Shown piece by piece: positions 6,993-15,419 of a stretch of 64,000 nucleotides of DNA (position 1 is its first letter; each line of letters starts with the position of its first letter). The stretch is from the NCBI RefSeq assembly GCF_900167025.1, contig NZ_FUXC01000011.1, positions 1 through 64,000 on the forward strand. Reading direction: 5' to 3'. The stretch comes from Treponema berlinense (GTDB lineage: Bacteria > Spirochaetota > Spirochaetia > Treponematales > Treponemataceae). The position numbers and the translations under genes are program-made. The notes beneath the pieces are model-generated. The model did no database searches, was not told the DNA's origin, and saw nothing but the letters and a program-made list of their open reading frames with translations.

Positions 6993-9164
6993 ATGAATGT
7001 TTTGATTCTTCAACCTCCGGTTATGCAGCTTAATACTGCTTATCCTAGTGGAGCGTATCTTTCTGATTTTTTTAAGCGCGAAAACTGCCTGACTAAGTGG
7101 CTGGATTTAAATATCGAACTTTTTTATTCAATTTTTTGTAAATCCGGGCTGGAAAAAATTTTTGAGTTGTCTGAACAAAATGCTTTAAAACTTGCCCAAA
7201 AAGCGGAAAATTCTGGTGATGAAAACACTGCCTTTAACTTGCGCAGATATGTCTGTCAGAAAAAAAATTGGATTGATTGGATTGACCGGATTGTTCAAAT
7301 TTTGTGCGGAAAAGGTTTTGAAAGCGCCCATGCCTTTGTTTTTGGGGCGCATGTTCCTCGTGGAAACCGAATGGAAAATTTTCTGGCAAATCTCGATCAC
7401 GATTTAACGACCGACGATGCCCGAAGTCTTGCAAGTTTTGCGCTGGTTGATTTTGCGGATTTTATAAACGTTGCTTTTGACAGAAATTTTAGTCTTGTCC
7501 GTTATGCGGAAAGTCTTACGATAAGCGAATCTGTTTTTAGCGAAATCGAAAAAGGTGCTGACAGCCCGATCTTAAAAGAATTTTATGTTCCTCTTTTGGA
7601 AAAAGAAGTTGTTCCGGAAATTGAAAAAATGCTTTCTGAGGCAAAATCTGCCAAAAAAAACGAAAAAATTCTTGTCTGTGTAAGCATTCCTTTTCCGGGC
7701 GTTTTTGCCGCAGCCTTGTCCACCGGAAAATTTTTAAAACAAAGATATTCAGAAAAAATTTTTGTAAGTTTTGGCGGTGGTTTTGTTAATACGGAACTTC
7801 GTGAAACAAAAGAAAAATCTCTGACAAAATATTGCGATGCGATTAGTTATGACCGCGGATATGCTTCTTATAAAAAGTTGCTGGAAATTTTAAAAACAGA
7901 ACAAAAAGCGGAAGAAATTTATAATTTGCGTCAGTTTGTTTTGAGCGGCGATTCTTGCGGAACGGAAAGTGTTCAAATTTTGGAACCAGCAAAACCAGAT
8001 TCCCAGGAACTGAATTATGAAATTCAAATGACAAAATCCGTAATTCCTGACTTTTCGGACATTGATTTTTCAAAATATCCGCGTCTGATTGACGACACAA
8101 ACCCAATGCACCGTCTTTGGTCGGATGGAGCGTGGATAAAAGCATATATGGCTCATGGCTGTTATTGGCATAAATGCGCATTTTGCGACGTTACTTTGGA
8201 TTATGTAAAAAGTTTTTGTATGACGGATATTAAGCTGTTGTACGAAGGACTTTTAAAACAATGCAAAGAAAAAAATATTTTTGGAATTCATTTTGTTGAC
8301 GAAGCTATGCCACCTGCTGCAATGATTGCTTTTGCAAAAGAAAATATTGCTCACGGCTCTCCTTTGAGCTGGTGGGGAAATATCCGCTTTGAAAAAAATT
8401 TTACTCGCGATATTGCAGATTTTTTGGCTTATGGTGGTTTGGTCGGTGTCAGTGCCGGGCTCGAAAGTGCTACAGGAAACGGACTGAACGCGATTCACAA
8501 AGGTACGGATTTGGAATCGATTGTCGGAGCGTGCTGTGCTTTTAAGGAAGCTGGCGTTTTGGTTCATGCATATATGATTTTTGGATACTGGTTTGAAAAA
8601 CCTTTGGATTTGATGAATTCGATGGAAACTCTTCGGCAATTCTATGCAAACGGTCTTTTGGACAGTTGTTTTTGGCATAAATTTGTTTTGACCAGACATT
8701 CGCGGGTTTACGATGAATGGAAAAAAGGCCTGCACCCAGAATTAAAGGTTCTTGCAGAAAAAAATATTCCGTTGTTTGCAAAAAACGGTTTGCATTTTGA
8801 AGGCGAAAAATCTTCCGAAAAATATGCCCAAGCGTTGGAATTTTCGCTCGACGAGTGGATGCACGGCAGAAATTTAGAAAAACCGGTTTATAAGTGGTTT
8901 GGTTTTAATGTTCCAAAACCGGATGTTGGACCGGACTTTATTCAAAAAATGATTGAAAAATATGAAAAAAAGCGCGATTTGGAATTTTTAAAACCTCTTC
9001 CTGAAGATAAAGAAAAAATTTTTTGGCTTGGAGGTGAAAAAATTCTCGTAAAGACAAAACACGGTCAAAAACTGCGCTGGTTTTATATGGGCGAAATGCA
9101 GGAATCAGATGCTGATTCTAACGAAAAAACTATGCGCGGTCGAGGATTGTGCGTTTTGCCGTAA
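6993..9164 (+). CDS. B12-binding-domain radical SAM protein
   Basis: A 723-residue protein. The N-terminus (LILQPP...LNTAYPSGAYLSDFF) is typical of the cobalamin-binding domain that precedes many radical SAM enzymes; a VSFGGGFV segment near residue 255 belongs to the same Rossmann-type half. The iron-sulfur site is Cys390, Cys395 and Cys398 in GCYWHKCAFC, that is CX4CX2C instead of the usual CX3CX2C, and it is followed by a TIM-barrel with GVSAGLES. The start has no ribosome binding site and sits 6 nt after a -10. Substrate unknown. It ends head-to-head with the next gene: stop codons on the two strands are adjacent, with no spacer. Confidence 0.75.
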   Translation: MNVLILQPPVMQLNTAYPSGAYLSDFFKRENCLTKWLDLNIELFYSIFCKSGLEKIFELSEQNALKLAQKAENSGDENTAFNLRRYVCQKKNWIDWIDRIVQILCGKGFESAHAFVFGAHVPRGNRMENFLANLDHDLTTDDARSLASFALVDFADFINVAFDRNFSLVRYAESLTISESVFSEIEKGADSPILKEFYVPLLEKEVVPEIEKMLSEAKSAKKNEKILVCVSIPFPGVFAAALSTGKFLKQRYSEKIFVSFGGGFVNTELRETKEKSLTKYCDAISYDRGYASYKKLLEILKTEQKAEEIYNLRQFVLSGDSCGTESVQILEPAKPDSQELNYEIQMTKSVIPDFSDIDFSKYPRLIDDTNPMHRLWSDGAWIKAYMAHGCYWHKCAFCDVTLDYVKSFCMTDIKLLYEGLLKQCKEKNIFGIHFVDEAMPPAAMIAFAKENIAHGSPLSWWGNIRFEKNFTRDIADFLAYGGLVGVSAGLESATGNGLNAIHKGTDLESIVGACCAFKEAGVLVHAYMIFGYWFEKPLDLMNSMETLRQFYANGLLDSCFWHKFVLTRHSRVYDEWKKGLHPELKVLAEKNIPLFAKNGLHFEGEKSSEKYAQALEFSLDEWMHGRNLEKPVYKWFGFNVPKPDVGPDFIQKMIEKYEKKRDLEFLKPLPEDKEKIFWLGGEKILVKTKHGQKLRWFYMGEMQESDADSNEKTMRGRGLCVLP

Positions 9165-9959
9165 TTAACCGTTGAGAGAAATATGAAAAGAAAGTCCGAG
9201 TTCTGTATTTGAAAAGACATAGGATTTTTTATGTAAAAATTTTGAATCCACATTCAAGCCGTTTTTAAAAGCCAAAAAAAGCGTGACTGCGACAGGTTTT
9301 GTGTCAAAAATTGCTTCTGCTCCGTAATTTAAATAAAGATATGGTTCTATGTGCTGGTTTTCGTTGAACAGGAGCGGAGCGAACGAAAAGTAATAGTTGT
9401 GCCTGATTGATTTTGAAATTTTTGTGTTGTATTCAAGTCCAACACAAAAAGCGTTGAATTTAAAAGTGTCGTTTTTTGCGGTAGAAAAGTTTTTTGCGTA
9501 AGAATAATTGTAGAAAGAATAACCAAAAAACGGAATAAAAGTTCCTTTGTAAATTCTAACTGAAGGCAGAAGATACTGAACATCAACCTCGATGCAGCGC
9601 AAAAGTTCGTTGAGCTGTTCATTTGGGTGGTTAAAATCAGGATTATCCGACCATAGAATGAATTTGTGTTCCGTAAGACCTAAATTCATCTGCGCTTTTA
9701 GCATAGGAATTTTGTTTAAATATGCGTGATATAAAATTCCGTAGAAAAAAAGGACTTCATTTTTGATTGAGGCAGAATTGGATTCTTTTGACATAATTGA
9801 GTTGTTTAACGTCTGAAAACCCATTGTTGTTTCAAAAGTCCAGTCGATTCCTTCAATTGGCGACACATGCTTTACCGCTGCAGAAAAACTGTCAAAAATG
9901 CAGAAAAAAGTGAGAAAAATAAAAACTGTGAATTTCTTTTCGTTTTTTTTAATTTTCAT
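9165..9959 (-). CDS. Secreted hypothetical protein, probable outer-membrane beta-barrel
   Basis: A 264-residue protein with a signal peptide (KKNEKK, then a Phe-rich hydrophobic run ending near SFSA, residue 27). The mature part alternates polar and aromatic residues in short strands (YNYSYAKNFS, YYFSFAPLLF, VTLFLAFKNG) and ends LSFHISLNG, as in small beta-barrel proteins. I recognise no named family. It converges with the radical SAM gene, and no terminator is visible between them. Confidence 0.5.
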   Translation of the reverse strand: MKIKKNEKKFTVFIFLTFFCIFDSFSAAVKHVSPIEGIDWTFETTMGFQTLNNSIMSKESNSASIKNEVLFFYGILYHAYLNKIPMLKAQMNLGLTEHKFILWSDNPDFNHPNEQLNELLRCIEVDVQYLLPSVRIYKGTFIPFFGYSFYNYSYAKNFSTAKNDTFKFNAFCVGLEYNTKISKSIRHNYYFSFAPLLFNENQHIEPYLYLNYGAEAIFDTKPVAVTLFLAFKNGLNVDSKFLHKKSYVFSNTELGLSFHISLNG

Positions 9960-10067
9960 GACGTTTTATGTCTTATATTGAAGTATTTTAGAAAAATGAG
10001 CGGACTAATGCAATAATGTGAATTTAATTTGACGAAAAGTGGTTGTTTTAGACTAACATTTTTTAAA

Positions 10068-10097
10068 TTCACCTAACAAAAATAATTTTGCTATAGT
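10068..10097 (+). promoter_or_regulatory. Promoter of the manganese riboswitch transcript
   Basis: TTCACC (10068-10073), an 18-nt spacer and TATAGT (10092-10097). The predicted start near 10104 lies just upstream of the conserved riboswitch core. Confidence 0.45.
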
Positions 10098-10115
10098 TTG
10101 AACATAATTTAACTC

Positions 10116-10278
10116 TTGAGGGAGTAGCAGACTTATTTTTAAGTAGAAAGTCAACATACTGGTTTTACCTGGCTTTCTTTAATTTGCGAGACTCATGTGC
10201 AGAAAAAATGGAAATTCTGTGCATGCGTCATAAAATTGTAGATTTTGACCTGTGCAGTTTTGCTCAGGTCTTTTTTTT
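10116..10278 (+). ncRNA. yybP-ykoY manganese riboswitch with intrinsic terminator
   Basis: The aptamer hallmarks are in place: GAGGGAGTAGCAG at 10118-10130, the GTCAACATACTGG segment near 10150-10162, and the GCGAGACTCATGTG segment at 10186-10199. These are the paired L1/L3 loops that clamp Mn2+ in the yybP-ykoY class. Downstream, GACCTG (10247-10252) pairs with CAGGTC (10265-10270), followed by eight Ts, which makes a transcription terminator. TGCAGAA and TTCTGTGCA at 10197-10224 form a competing stem. The class is known to switch on Mn2+ exporters of the downstream UPF0016 type, so in high Mn2+ the terminator should be prevented. Confidence 0.85.
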
Positions 10279-10305
10279 GCTTATTTTAATTTTTTGGAGA
10301 AAAAG

Positions 10306-11028
10306 ATGGAAAATTTTTTGGCGGTGTTTTTTACGGTTATGATTACGGATTTTGTTGCTGAATTTGGCGATAAAACTCAGTTGCTTTTGATTGGAATGAC
10401 TTCAAAATATAAAATTCGCGACATTGTTCTTGGAACTTTGGTTGCTGTTTTAGTTTTGAACGGAATTGCGGTTTTTATTGGCGGTGCGTTGAACGAGCTT
10501 TTGAATTCATTTTTATGGGCTGTAAAATTCGTAGCTGCCGCAGCTTTTATTTATTTTGCCGTAACGACCTTAAAATCGGACGATGATGAAGACGAAGAAG
10601 AAAGCGGAAGTAAAATAAAATTTGCTCCGCTGGCTGTTTTTTGTACTTTTTTTGTTGCTGAACTTGGTGACAAAACTCAACTGACCGCAGTAACTTTTGG
10701 CGCAAATTACGGATTGAGCAAAGTTTTTGTCATTTGGTTTGCGTGCTCAATCGGACTTTTTGCCGCCGATATAATTGGAATGTTAATTGGTTATCTTTTA
10801 AAAACAAAGGCTCCTGATGGAATTTTAAAAATTCTTTCGTTCGTTTTGTTTGCCGGATTTGGAATTTTTACGGTTTATCAGGGATTGTCGCTTTTGCAGG
10901 AAAGTCTTGCGGTAAAAGGCTCGGATGTGCTTGTTCCAATTTGGCTTGTTCTGGCAGTTGTTGCTGTTGTTTTTGCAGGACTTTGCCTTTTGCAGTTAAA
11001 ATTGAATAAAAAGTCAAAGAAAAAATAA
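10306..11028 (+). CDS. UPF0016/GDT1-family manganese exporter
   Basis: A 240-residue membrane protein with two homologous halves, each carrying the family signature E-x-G-D-K-T (residues 19-24 and 119-124). Three hydrophobic helices per half are joined by a strongly acidic loop (SDDDEDEEES, 91-100). The family exports Mn2+ (and Ca2+ in eukaryotic homologues). The start at 10306 is chosen because GGAGA lies about 8 nt upstream, whereas an earlier in-frame ATG falls inside the riboswitch terminator. Control by the manganese riboswitch immediately upstream strongly supports the substrate. Confidence 0.85.
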   Translation: MENFLAVFFTVMITDFVAEFGDKTQLLLIGMTSKYKIRDIVLGTLVAVLVLNGIAVFIGGALNELLNSFLWAVKFVAAAAFIYFAVTTLKSDDDEDEEESGSKIKFAPLAVFCTFFVAELGDKTQLTAVTFGANYGLSKVFVIWFACSIGLFAADIIGMLIGYLLKTKAPDGILKILSFVLFAGFGIFTVYQGLSLLQESLAVKGSDVLVPIWLVLAVVAVVFAGLCLLQLKLNKKSKKK

Positions 11029-11053
11029 TTTTTTAAGAACGCAAAAATTTTTG

Positions 11054-11121
11054 AAAAAAAAGCCTTGGTTTTTCTGAAGTGCTCCTTTAATTATTGCTCT
11101 TCATTTGACCAAGGCTTTTTT
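11054..11121. terminator. Bidirectional terminator between the Mn exporter and EttA
   Basis: AAAAAAAGCCTTGGT (about 11055-11069) pairs with ACCAAGGCTTTTTT (11108-11121). A and T tracts on both sides serve the two convergent genes. Confidence 0.7.
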
Positions 11122-11136
11122 AGTTTTTTGAATGTT

Positions 11137-12900
11137 TTATCGCGTAAGTTTTCGGTACACCGTTTTGTGCGGAACTTCATCATCAATTCCAAGAACGGTC
11201 TTTTTCCATTCAACGTATTCAGACCAGTTTCCTTCAAAGAAGTGAATGTCCGAATTGTTTTCAAACGCAAGAATGTGGGTTGCAACGCGGTCCAGGAAGT
11301 AACGGTCGTGGCTTACTACAAGCACAACTCCGGCAAAACTGTTGATTGCTTCTTCGAGGGAACGTGTTGTCGAAATGTCCAAATCGTTTGTAGGTTCGTC
11401 CAAAAGAAGAACGTTTCCTGCTTCTTTGAACATAAGTCCCATGTTAAGGCGGTTTTTTTCTCCGCCGGAAAGAACGCTGATTTTTTTGTTCTGTTCGGCA
11501 GAATTAAAATTGAACCATGAACAGTAAGCGTGGGCATTTACTTCGCGAACTGCGCCGTTAAGCGGACGTCCTTTCTCGTCTACGGCACCAAGTTTTACAA
11601 GGTCGCTTCCGCCGCTCAAAGTTTCGTAAATTGTTTTGTTTGGATCGAGTTTTGAGCGCATCTGGTCTACGTAAACCAATTTTACGGTTTCGCCGATCTG
11701 GATTTTTCCAGAATCAGGAAGTTCTTTTCCTGTTGTTCCGTCAGGTAATTCAATATCTTGTCCGGCGGCGCTTGCAATCATTTTGAAGAGAGTTGTTTTT
11801 CCTGCGCCGTTTGGACCGACGATTCCAACAACAGCTCCGGCAGGAATATGGAAGTCGAGGTTTTCGAAAAGAAGTTTGTTGCCAAAAGATTTAGTCAATT
11901 TTTCAGCATCGATAACAACGTTTCCGAGACGTGGTCCTGCTGGAATAGAAATCTGGCTGTCTTTAAGCTGGATTCGTTTTGATTCTTCGGCAAGAAGAGC
12001 TTCGTATTTTGTAATGTGTTCCTTGTGTTTTGCCTGACGGCCTTTTGCTCCTGCGTGAATCCATTCCAATTCTTCTTTCATTTCGCGCTGACGAACACTT
12101 GCCTGTTTTTCTTCAAGTTCAAGACGTTTTTGTTTTGCTTCGAGCCATTCAGAATAGTTTCCTTTGAAAGGATAACCTTCGCCTCGATCCATTTCCAAAA
12201 TCCAGCCGGCAACATTGTCCAAGAAGTAACGGTCGTGAGTAATTGCAATAATTGTTCCCGGATAATCTTTTAAATGGCGTTCAAGCCATGCGACAGTTTC
12301 TGCATCGAGATGGTTTGTAGGTTCGTCCAAAAGAAGGATGTCCGGTTTTTGCAAAAGAAGACGGCACAAAGCAACACGGCGGCGTTCTCCTCCAGAAAGG
12401 ACATCAACAATCTGGTCTGGCGGAGGGCAGCGGAGTGCGTCCATTGCAAGTTCAAGATTATTGTCCAGATTCCAGGCATCTGCGGCATCGAGTTTTTCCT
12501 GAATTTCTGCCTGGCGTGCACAAAGTTTGTCAAAATCGGCGTCAGGATCGCCAAAAGCTTCGTTAACTTTATCAAATTCTTCAAGAAGGTCTGTAATCGG
12601 TTTAACGCCTTCTTTTACTACTTCAAGAACAGTTTTTCCTGGTTCAAGATAAGGTTCCTGTTCAAGATAGCCCATTGAATAACCCGGCAAAAGTTGAGTT
12701 TCGCCAGTGTAATCTTTATCAATTCCAGCAAAAATCTTAAAAAGCGAAGATTTACCGGCACCGTTTTCACCGATAACACCAATTTTAGCGCCGTAGTAAT
12801 AAGAAATCGAAATGTCTTTAAGAACTACTTTTGTACCATAAGCGCGACTAACGCGGTCCATGGTATAAATGATTTTTTTGTCGTCGAATGTTTTAGCCAT
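11137..12900 (-). CDS. ettA: EttA-type ABC-F translational throttle
   Basis: A 587-residue ABC-F protein with two ATPase domains and no membrane segments. Domain 1 has Walker A GENGAGKSS, signature LSGGERRRVALCR and Walker B LLLDEPTNHLD. A charged linker (the P-site tRNA interaction motif region, LEEKQASVRQREMKEELEW) follows. Domain 2 has GPNGAGKTT, LSGGEKNRLNMG and LLLDEPTNDLD. EttA binds the ribosomal E site and gates entry into elongation according to energy state. The opening MAKTFDDKKIIYTM is close to the family's usual start. There is no ribosome binding site: a TATACT (12907-12912 on the minus strand) ends 6 nt before the ATG, so a leaderless message is likely. Confidence 0.85.
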   Translation of the reverse strand: MAKTFDDKKIIYTMDRVSRAYGTKVVLKDISISYYYGAKIGVIGENGAGKSSLFKIFAGIDKDYTGETQLLPGYSMGYLEQEPYLEPGKTVLEVVKEGVKPITDLLEEFDKVNEAFGDPDADFDKLCARQAEIQEKLDAADAWNLDNNLELAMDALRCPPPDQIVDVLSGGERRRVALCRLLLQKPDILLLDEPTNHLDAETVAWLERHLKDYPGTIIAITHDRYFLDNVAGWILEMDRGEGYPFKGNYSEWLEAKQKRLELEEKQASVRQREMKEELEWIHAGAKGRQAKHKEHITKYEALLAEESKRIQLKDSQISIPAGPRLGNVVIDAEKLTKSFGNKLLFENLDFHIPAGAVVGIVGPNGAGKTTLFKMIASAAGQDIELPDGTTGKELPDSGKIQIGETVKLVYVDQMRSKLDPNKTIYETLSGGSDLVKLGAVDEKGRPLNGAVREVNAHAYCSWFNFNSAEQNKKISVLSGGEKNRLNMGLMFKEAGNVLLLDEPTNDLDISTTRSLEEAINSFAGVVLVVSHDRYFLDRVATHILAFENNSDIHFFEGNWSEYVEWKKTVLGIDDEVPHKTVYRKLTR

Positions 12901-12906
12901 AAAATC

Positions 12907-12912
12907 AGTATA
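12907..12912 (-). promoter_or_regulatory. -10 element of a leaderless promoter (ettA)
   Basis: TATACT on the minus strand, 6 nt before the ettA ATG. The -35 region is poor. Confidence 0.5.
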
Positions 12913-12964
12913 ACAGAAGTTTGTATTTAGTTATAGACACCGGCAAATTTGTGTAAATTTGCAT

Positions 12965-12991
12965 AAAAAAACCAGCCTTTCGGCTGGTCTG
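12965..12991 (-). terminator. Intrinsic terminator of the UgpC-type ATPase gene
   Basis: ACCAGCC (12971-12977) pairs with GGCTGGT (12982-12988). On the minus strand the stem is followed by a run of seven Ts. Confidence 0.7.
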
Positions 12992-13006
12992 CATATATGG
13001 CTTAAA

Positions 13007-14125
13007 TTACCATGTTTTTTCGATTTCTGGTTCGCAGATGTTGATTTCTGTATCAAAATCAAAGAACTTACATTTGTCAATTCTTGGAACAAAGTTTACT
13101 GTGTCGCCAAGTTTTGGATTTACAGAAGGGTGGCATTTTGCAACAACCTTTGTGTTCTGAATCTGTACAAAAACGTGTGTTTCTGCACCGAGTGGTTCTT
13201 TGTTTGTAACTTTTACAGAAATATTGTTTTCTGCTGCCGGAGCATCCTGATAAATAAGGTCTTCTGGGCGAATACCGAACCATACTTCTTTTCCAACATA
13301 AGCCTTAAGGTGTTTCTGCTGGTTTTCTGTTGGAACGAGTTTGAATGTTCCTTCGTTTGCTACAACTTTATCACCGTTTGCTTCAATCTTTACTTTGAAG
13401 AAGTTCATTGGAGGAGTTCCGATAAATCCAGCAACAAATTTGTTAATCGGGTGATTGTAAAGATAAAGTGGAGCACCAATCTGCTGAATGCGTTTTTCTG
13501 ACATTACAACGATTTTTGTACCCATTGTCATAGCTTCAATCTGGTCGTGTGTTACGTAAATCATTGTTGCCTGAAGACGGCTGTGGAGGGCAGAAATTTC
13601 TGCACGCATCTGAACGCGGAGTTTAGCGTCAAGGTTAGAAAGAGGTTCGTCGAACAAGAATACTTTTGGAGAACGAACGATTGCACGTCCTACAGCAACA
13701 CGCTGACGCTGACCGCCGGAAAGAGCCTTTGGTTTGCGGTCGAGATATGTATCGAGGTCAAGAATTTTAGAAGCTTCGCGGACACGGCGGTCGATTTCTT
13801 CTTTGTCAATTTTGCGGATTTTAAGACCATAAGCCATGTTGTCGTAAACTGTCATATGTGGATAAAGAGCATAATCCTGAAAAACCATGGCAATGTTGCG
13901 GTCTCTTGGCGGAACATCGTTCATAACTTCGCCATCAATTAAAAGCTGACCACCAGTAATGTCTTCAAGACCGGCAATCATGCGGAGAGTTGTAGATTTA
14001 CCACAACCAGATGGACCTACGAATACACAAAATTCGCGGTCTTCAATTGTTACATTAGATCTTTCTACAGCAAGAACGTTGCCGTCGTAGATTTTTGTAA
14101 TACCTTTAAGTTCAATCTTAGCCAT
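13007..14125 (-). CDS. UgpC/MsmX-type sugar ABC transporter ATP-binding protein
   Basis: A 372-residue ATPase of the MalK/UgpC/MsmX group. Walker A is GPSGCGKST, the Q-loop lies in VFQDYALYPHM, the signature is LSGGQRQRVAVGRA and Walker B is VFLFDEPLSNLD. A C-terminal regulatory OB/TOBE-like part (from about 235) has WFGIRPEDL. Such ATPases energise carbohydrate importers. No permease or binding-protein gene is nearby, so it is likely a shared ATPase serving several transporters, as MsmX does. The start has a GAGG ribosome binding site, with a TATAAT -10 about 40 nt upstream. Confidence 0.8.
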   Translation of the reverse strand: MAKIELKGITKIYDGNVLAVERSNVTIEDREFCVFVGPSGCGKSTTLRMIAGLEDITGGQLLIDGEVMNDVPPRDRNIAMVFQDYALYPHMTVYDNMAYGLKIRKIDKEEIDRRVREASKILDLDTYLDRKPKALSGGQRQRVAVGRAIVRSPKVFLFDEPLSNLDAKLRVQMRAEISALHSRLQATMIYVTHDQIEAMTMGTKIVVMSEKRIQQIGAPLYLYNHPINKFVAGFIGTPPMNFFKVKIEANGDKVVANEGTFKLVPTENQQKHLKAYVGKEVWFGIRPEDLIYQDAPAAENNISVKVTNKEPLGAETHVFVQIQNTKVVAKCHPSVNPKLGDTVNFVPRIDKCKFFDFDTEINICEPEIEKTW

Positions 14126-14163
14126 TTAATCCTCTTAACAGTAATAAATTAAAAATTACTTTC

Positions 14164-14191
14164 ATTATAATAACATTTAATAAGTATCAAA
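14164..14191 (-). promoter_or_regulatory. Promoter of the UgpC-type ATPase gene
   Basis: On the minus strand a perfect TATAAT (14164-14169) is preceded by TTTGAT with a 16-nt spacer, or TTGATA with 15. The leader is about 30 nt. Confidence 0.5.
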
Positions 14192-14250
14192 ATCAATAAT
14201 CTGAGTACGCAAAACACTTTAAAACGAAGTTTTTTATATGGACGAAGTTA

Positions 14251-14315
14251 ACCGTCTAACCGGCTTTTCGTGGCTGCGGTCCTTCGGACTTGCTTTGCAA
14301 CCACTACAATCCGGC
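14251..14315 (-). repeat. Interspersed repeat, family 3 (copy overlapping the argC stop)
   Basis: Read on the minus strand: GCCGGATTGTAGTGG, a variable hairpin with GTCCGAAGGAC, then CCGCAGCCACGAAAAGCCGGT. The ends match copies at 34431-34519, 47614-47685 and 61372-61465. The argC stop codon (TAG in GGATTGTAG) lies within the repeat. Confidence 0.5.
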
Positions 14316-15263
14316 GTAAGTTAAGCCTGTAGCTTCGTCAATTCCCATCATGATATTCATGCACTGAACGGCGGCTCCGCTTGCTCCTTTGCCCAAATTG
14401 TCAAAGCGGCTTGTAAGAACCAGCCTTTCGTCGTTGCCGCAGACAAAAATCTGCATGCTGTTTGTTCCGGCGAGTGTGTTTGCAGGGATAAAATTTTCCG
14501 TAAGTGTGCCTTCGCCCAAAAATTCTGCGCATTTTACAAAACGGCTGGAATTATAATGTTCCTTAAAAAGTTCTGTAAGCTGCTGGCCGTTGAGTTTTTT
14601 TTGCATAAGTCTTGTAAAAAGGCTTACTGTTACGGTCATGCCTTCAAAATAATCGCAGACATAAGGATTAAAAATCGGCTTGTATGAAAGTCCGCTGATT
14701 TTTTGCATTTCCGGAAGGTGTTTGTGTTCCTGTGTGAGCGCATAAAGACGCGGAGACTTTAATTCTGGATTGCGGTCTGGAGATTCGTACTGGGCGATTG
14801 CTTTTTTTCCTGCTCCCGAGTATCCCGACACTGCATGGCAGACAACCGGATAATCTGGAGCAATTATTCCGTTTTTGATAAGCGGATAAACGAGAGATAT
14901 AAAACCGGAAGCATAGCAGCCTGGAACGGCAACCCTGTTTGAATTTTCTATTTTCTGGCGATGTTCCTTGGAAAGTTCTGGAAAACCGTAAGCCCAATCT
15001 GGATTTGTGCGGTGAGCTGTTGAAGCGTCCAAAATGCGGGTTTTTGGGTTTGTGCAAAGATTTGCGGCCTCGATTGCGGCTGCGTCCGGCAGACAGAGGA
15101 ACGTAAAGTCGGACGCGTTTATCATTTTTGCACGTTCTTGAGGATCCTTGCGTTTTTCCTCATCGATTAAAAGAATTTCGATATCGCTGCGTTTTTCAAA
15201 ACGTTCATAAATTTTAAGACCGGTTGTGCCGTCTTTGCCGTCAATAAAAACTTTGTAAGCCAT
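14304..15263 (-). CDS. argC: N-acetyl-gamma-glutamyl-phosphate reductase, type 2
   Basis: A 319-residue enzyme of the short (type 2) AGPR class, which reduces N-acetylglutamyl phosphate with NADPH in arginine biosynthesis. The Rossmann start FIDGKDGTTGLKI, FLCLPDAAA, DASTAHR and the catalytic cysteine in VAVPGCYASG are all present. The start at 15263 has GGAGAC about 7 nt upstream; an upstream in-frame ATG has no such site. No other arg gene is adjacent. Its last codons and stop are formed by an interspersed repeat element, so the C-terminus may have been altered by that insertion. Confidence 0.85.
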   Translation of the reverse strand: MAYKVFIDGKDGTTGLKIYERFEKRSDIEILLIDEEKRKDPQERAKMINASDFTFLCLPDAAAIEAANLCTNPKTRILDASTAHRTNPDWAYGFPELSKEHRQKIENSNRVAVPGCYASGFISLVYPLIKNGIIAPDYPVVCHAVSGYSGAGKKAIAQYESPDRNPELKSPRLYALTQEHKHLPEMQKISGLSYKPIFNPYVCDYFEGMTVTVSLFTRLMQKKLNGQQLTELFKEHYNSSRFVKCAEFLGEGTLTENFIPANTLAGTNSMQIFVCGNDERLVLTSRFDNLGKGASGAAVQCMNIMMGIDEATGLTYAGL

Positions 15264-15291
15264 TTTTTTCGTCTCCAAAATTATTTGCGTT

Positions 15292-15381
15292 AGGGGTTGG
15301 AGTGGCCGCAAAGCGGGTGCAAAGCACCGGTAGCCACGGAAGACCCGACTTTTGGCTGCAAAGCCAAAAGTAACGCCCGGA
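15292..15381 (+). repeat. Interspersed repeat, family 4 (copy 1)
   Basis: GGAGTGGCCGC, small hairpins (GGGTGCAAAGCACC; TTTTGGCTGCAAAGCCAAAA), a central CCACGGA...GACCCG and the end AACGCCCGG. The same outline occurs at 57487-57592 and, degenerate and inverted, at 51301-51360. Confidence 0.5.
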
Positions 15382-15407
15382 TTTCTTTAAATATATATTT
15401 TTTGACC

Positions 15408-15413
15408 GATAAT
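15408..15413 (+). promoter_or_regulatory. -10 element of a leaderless promoter (OmpA-family gene)
   Basis: GATAAT at 15408-15413, 6 nt before the ATG at 15420. There is no ribosome binding site between. Confidence 0.45.
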
Positions 15414-15419
15414 TACGAT

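Noticed and set aside
12270-12678. Frames of 100-134 codons on both strands inside ettA
   Set aside because: They overlap a fully conserved ABC-F protein and show no coding features of their own.
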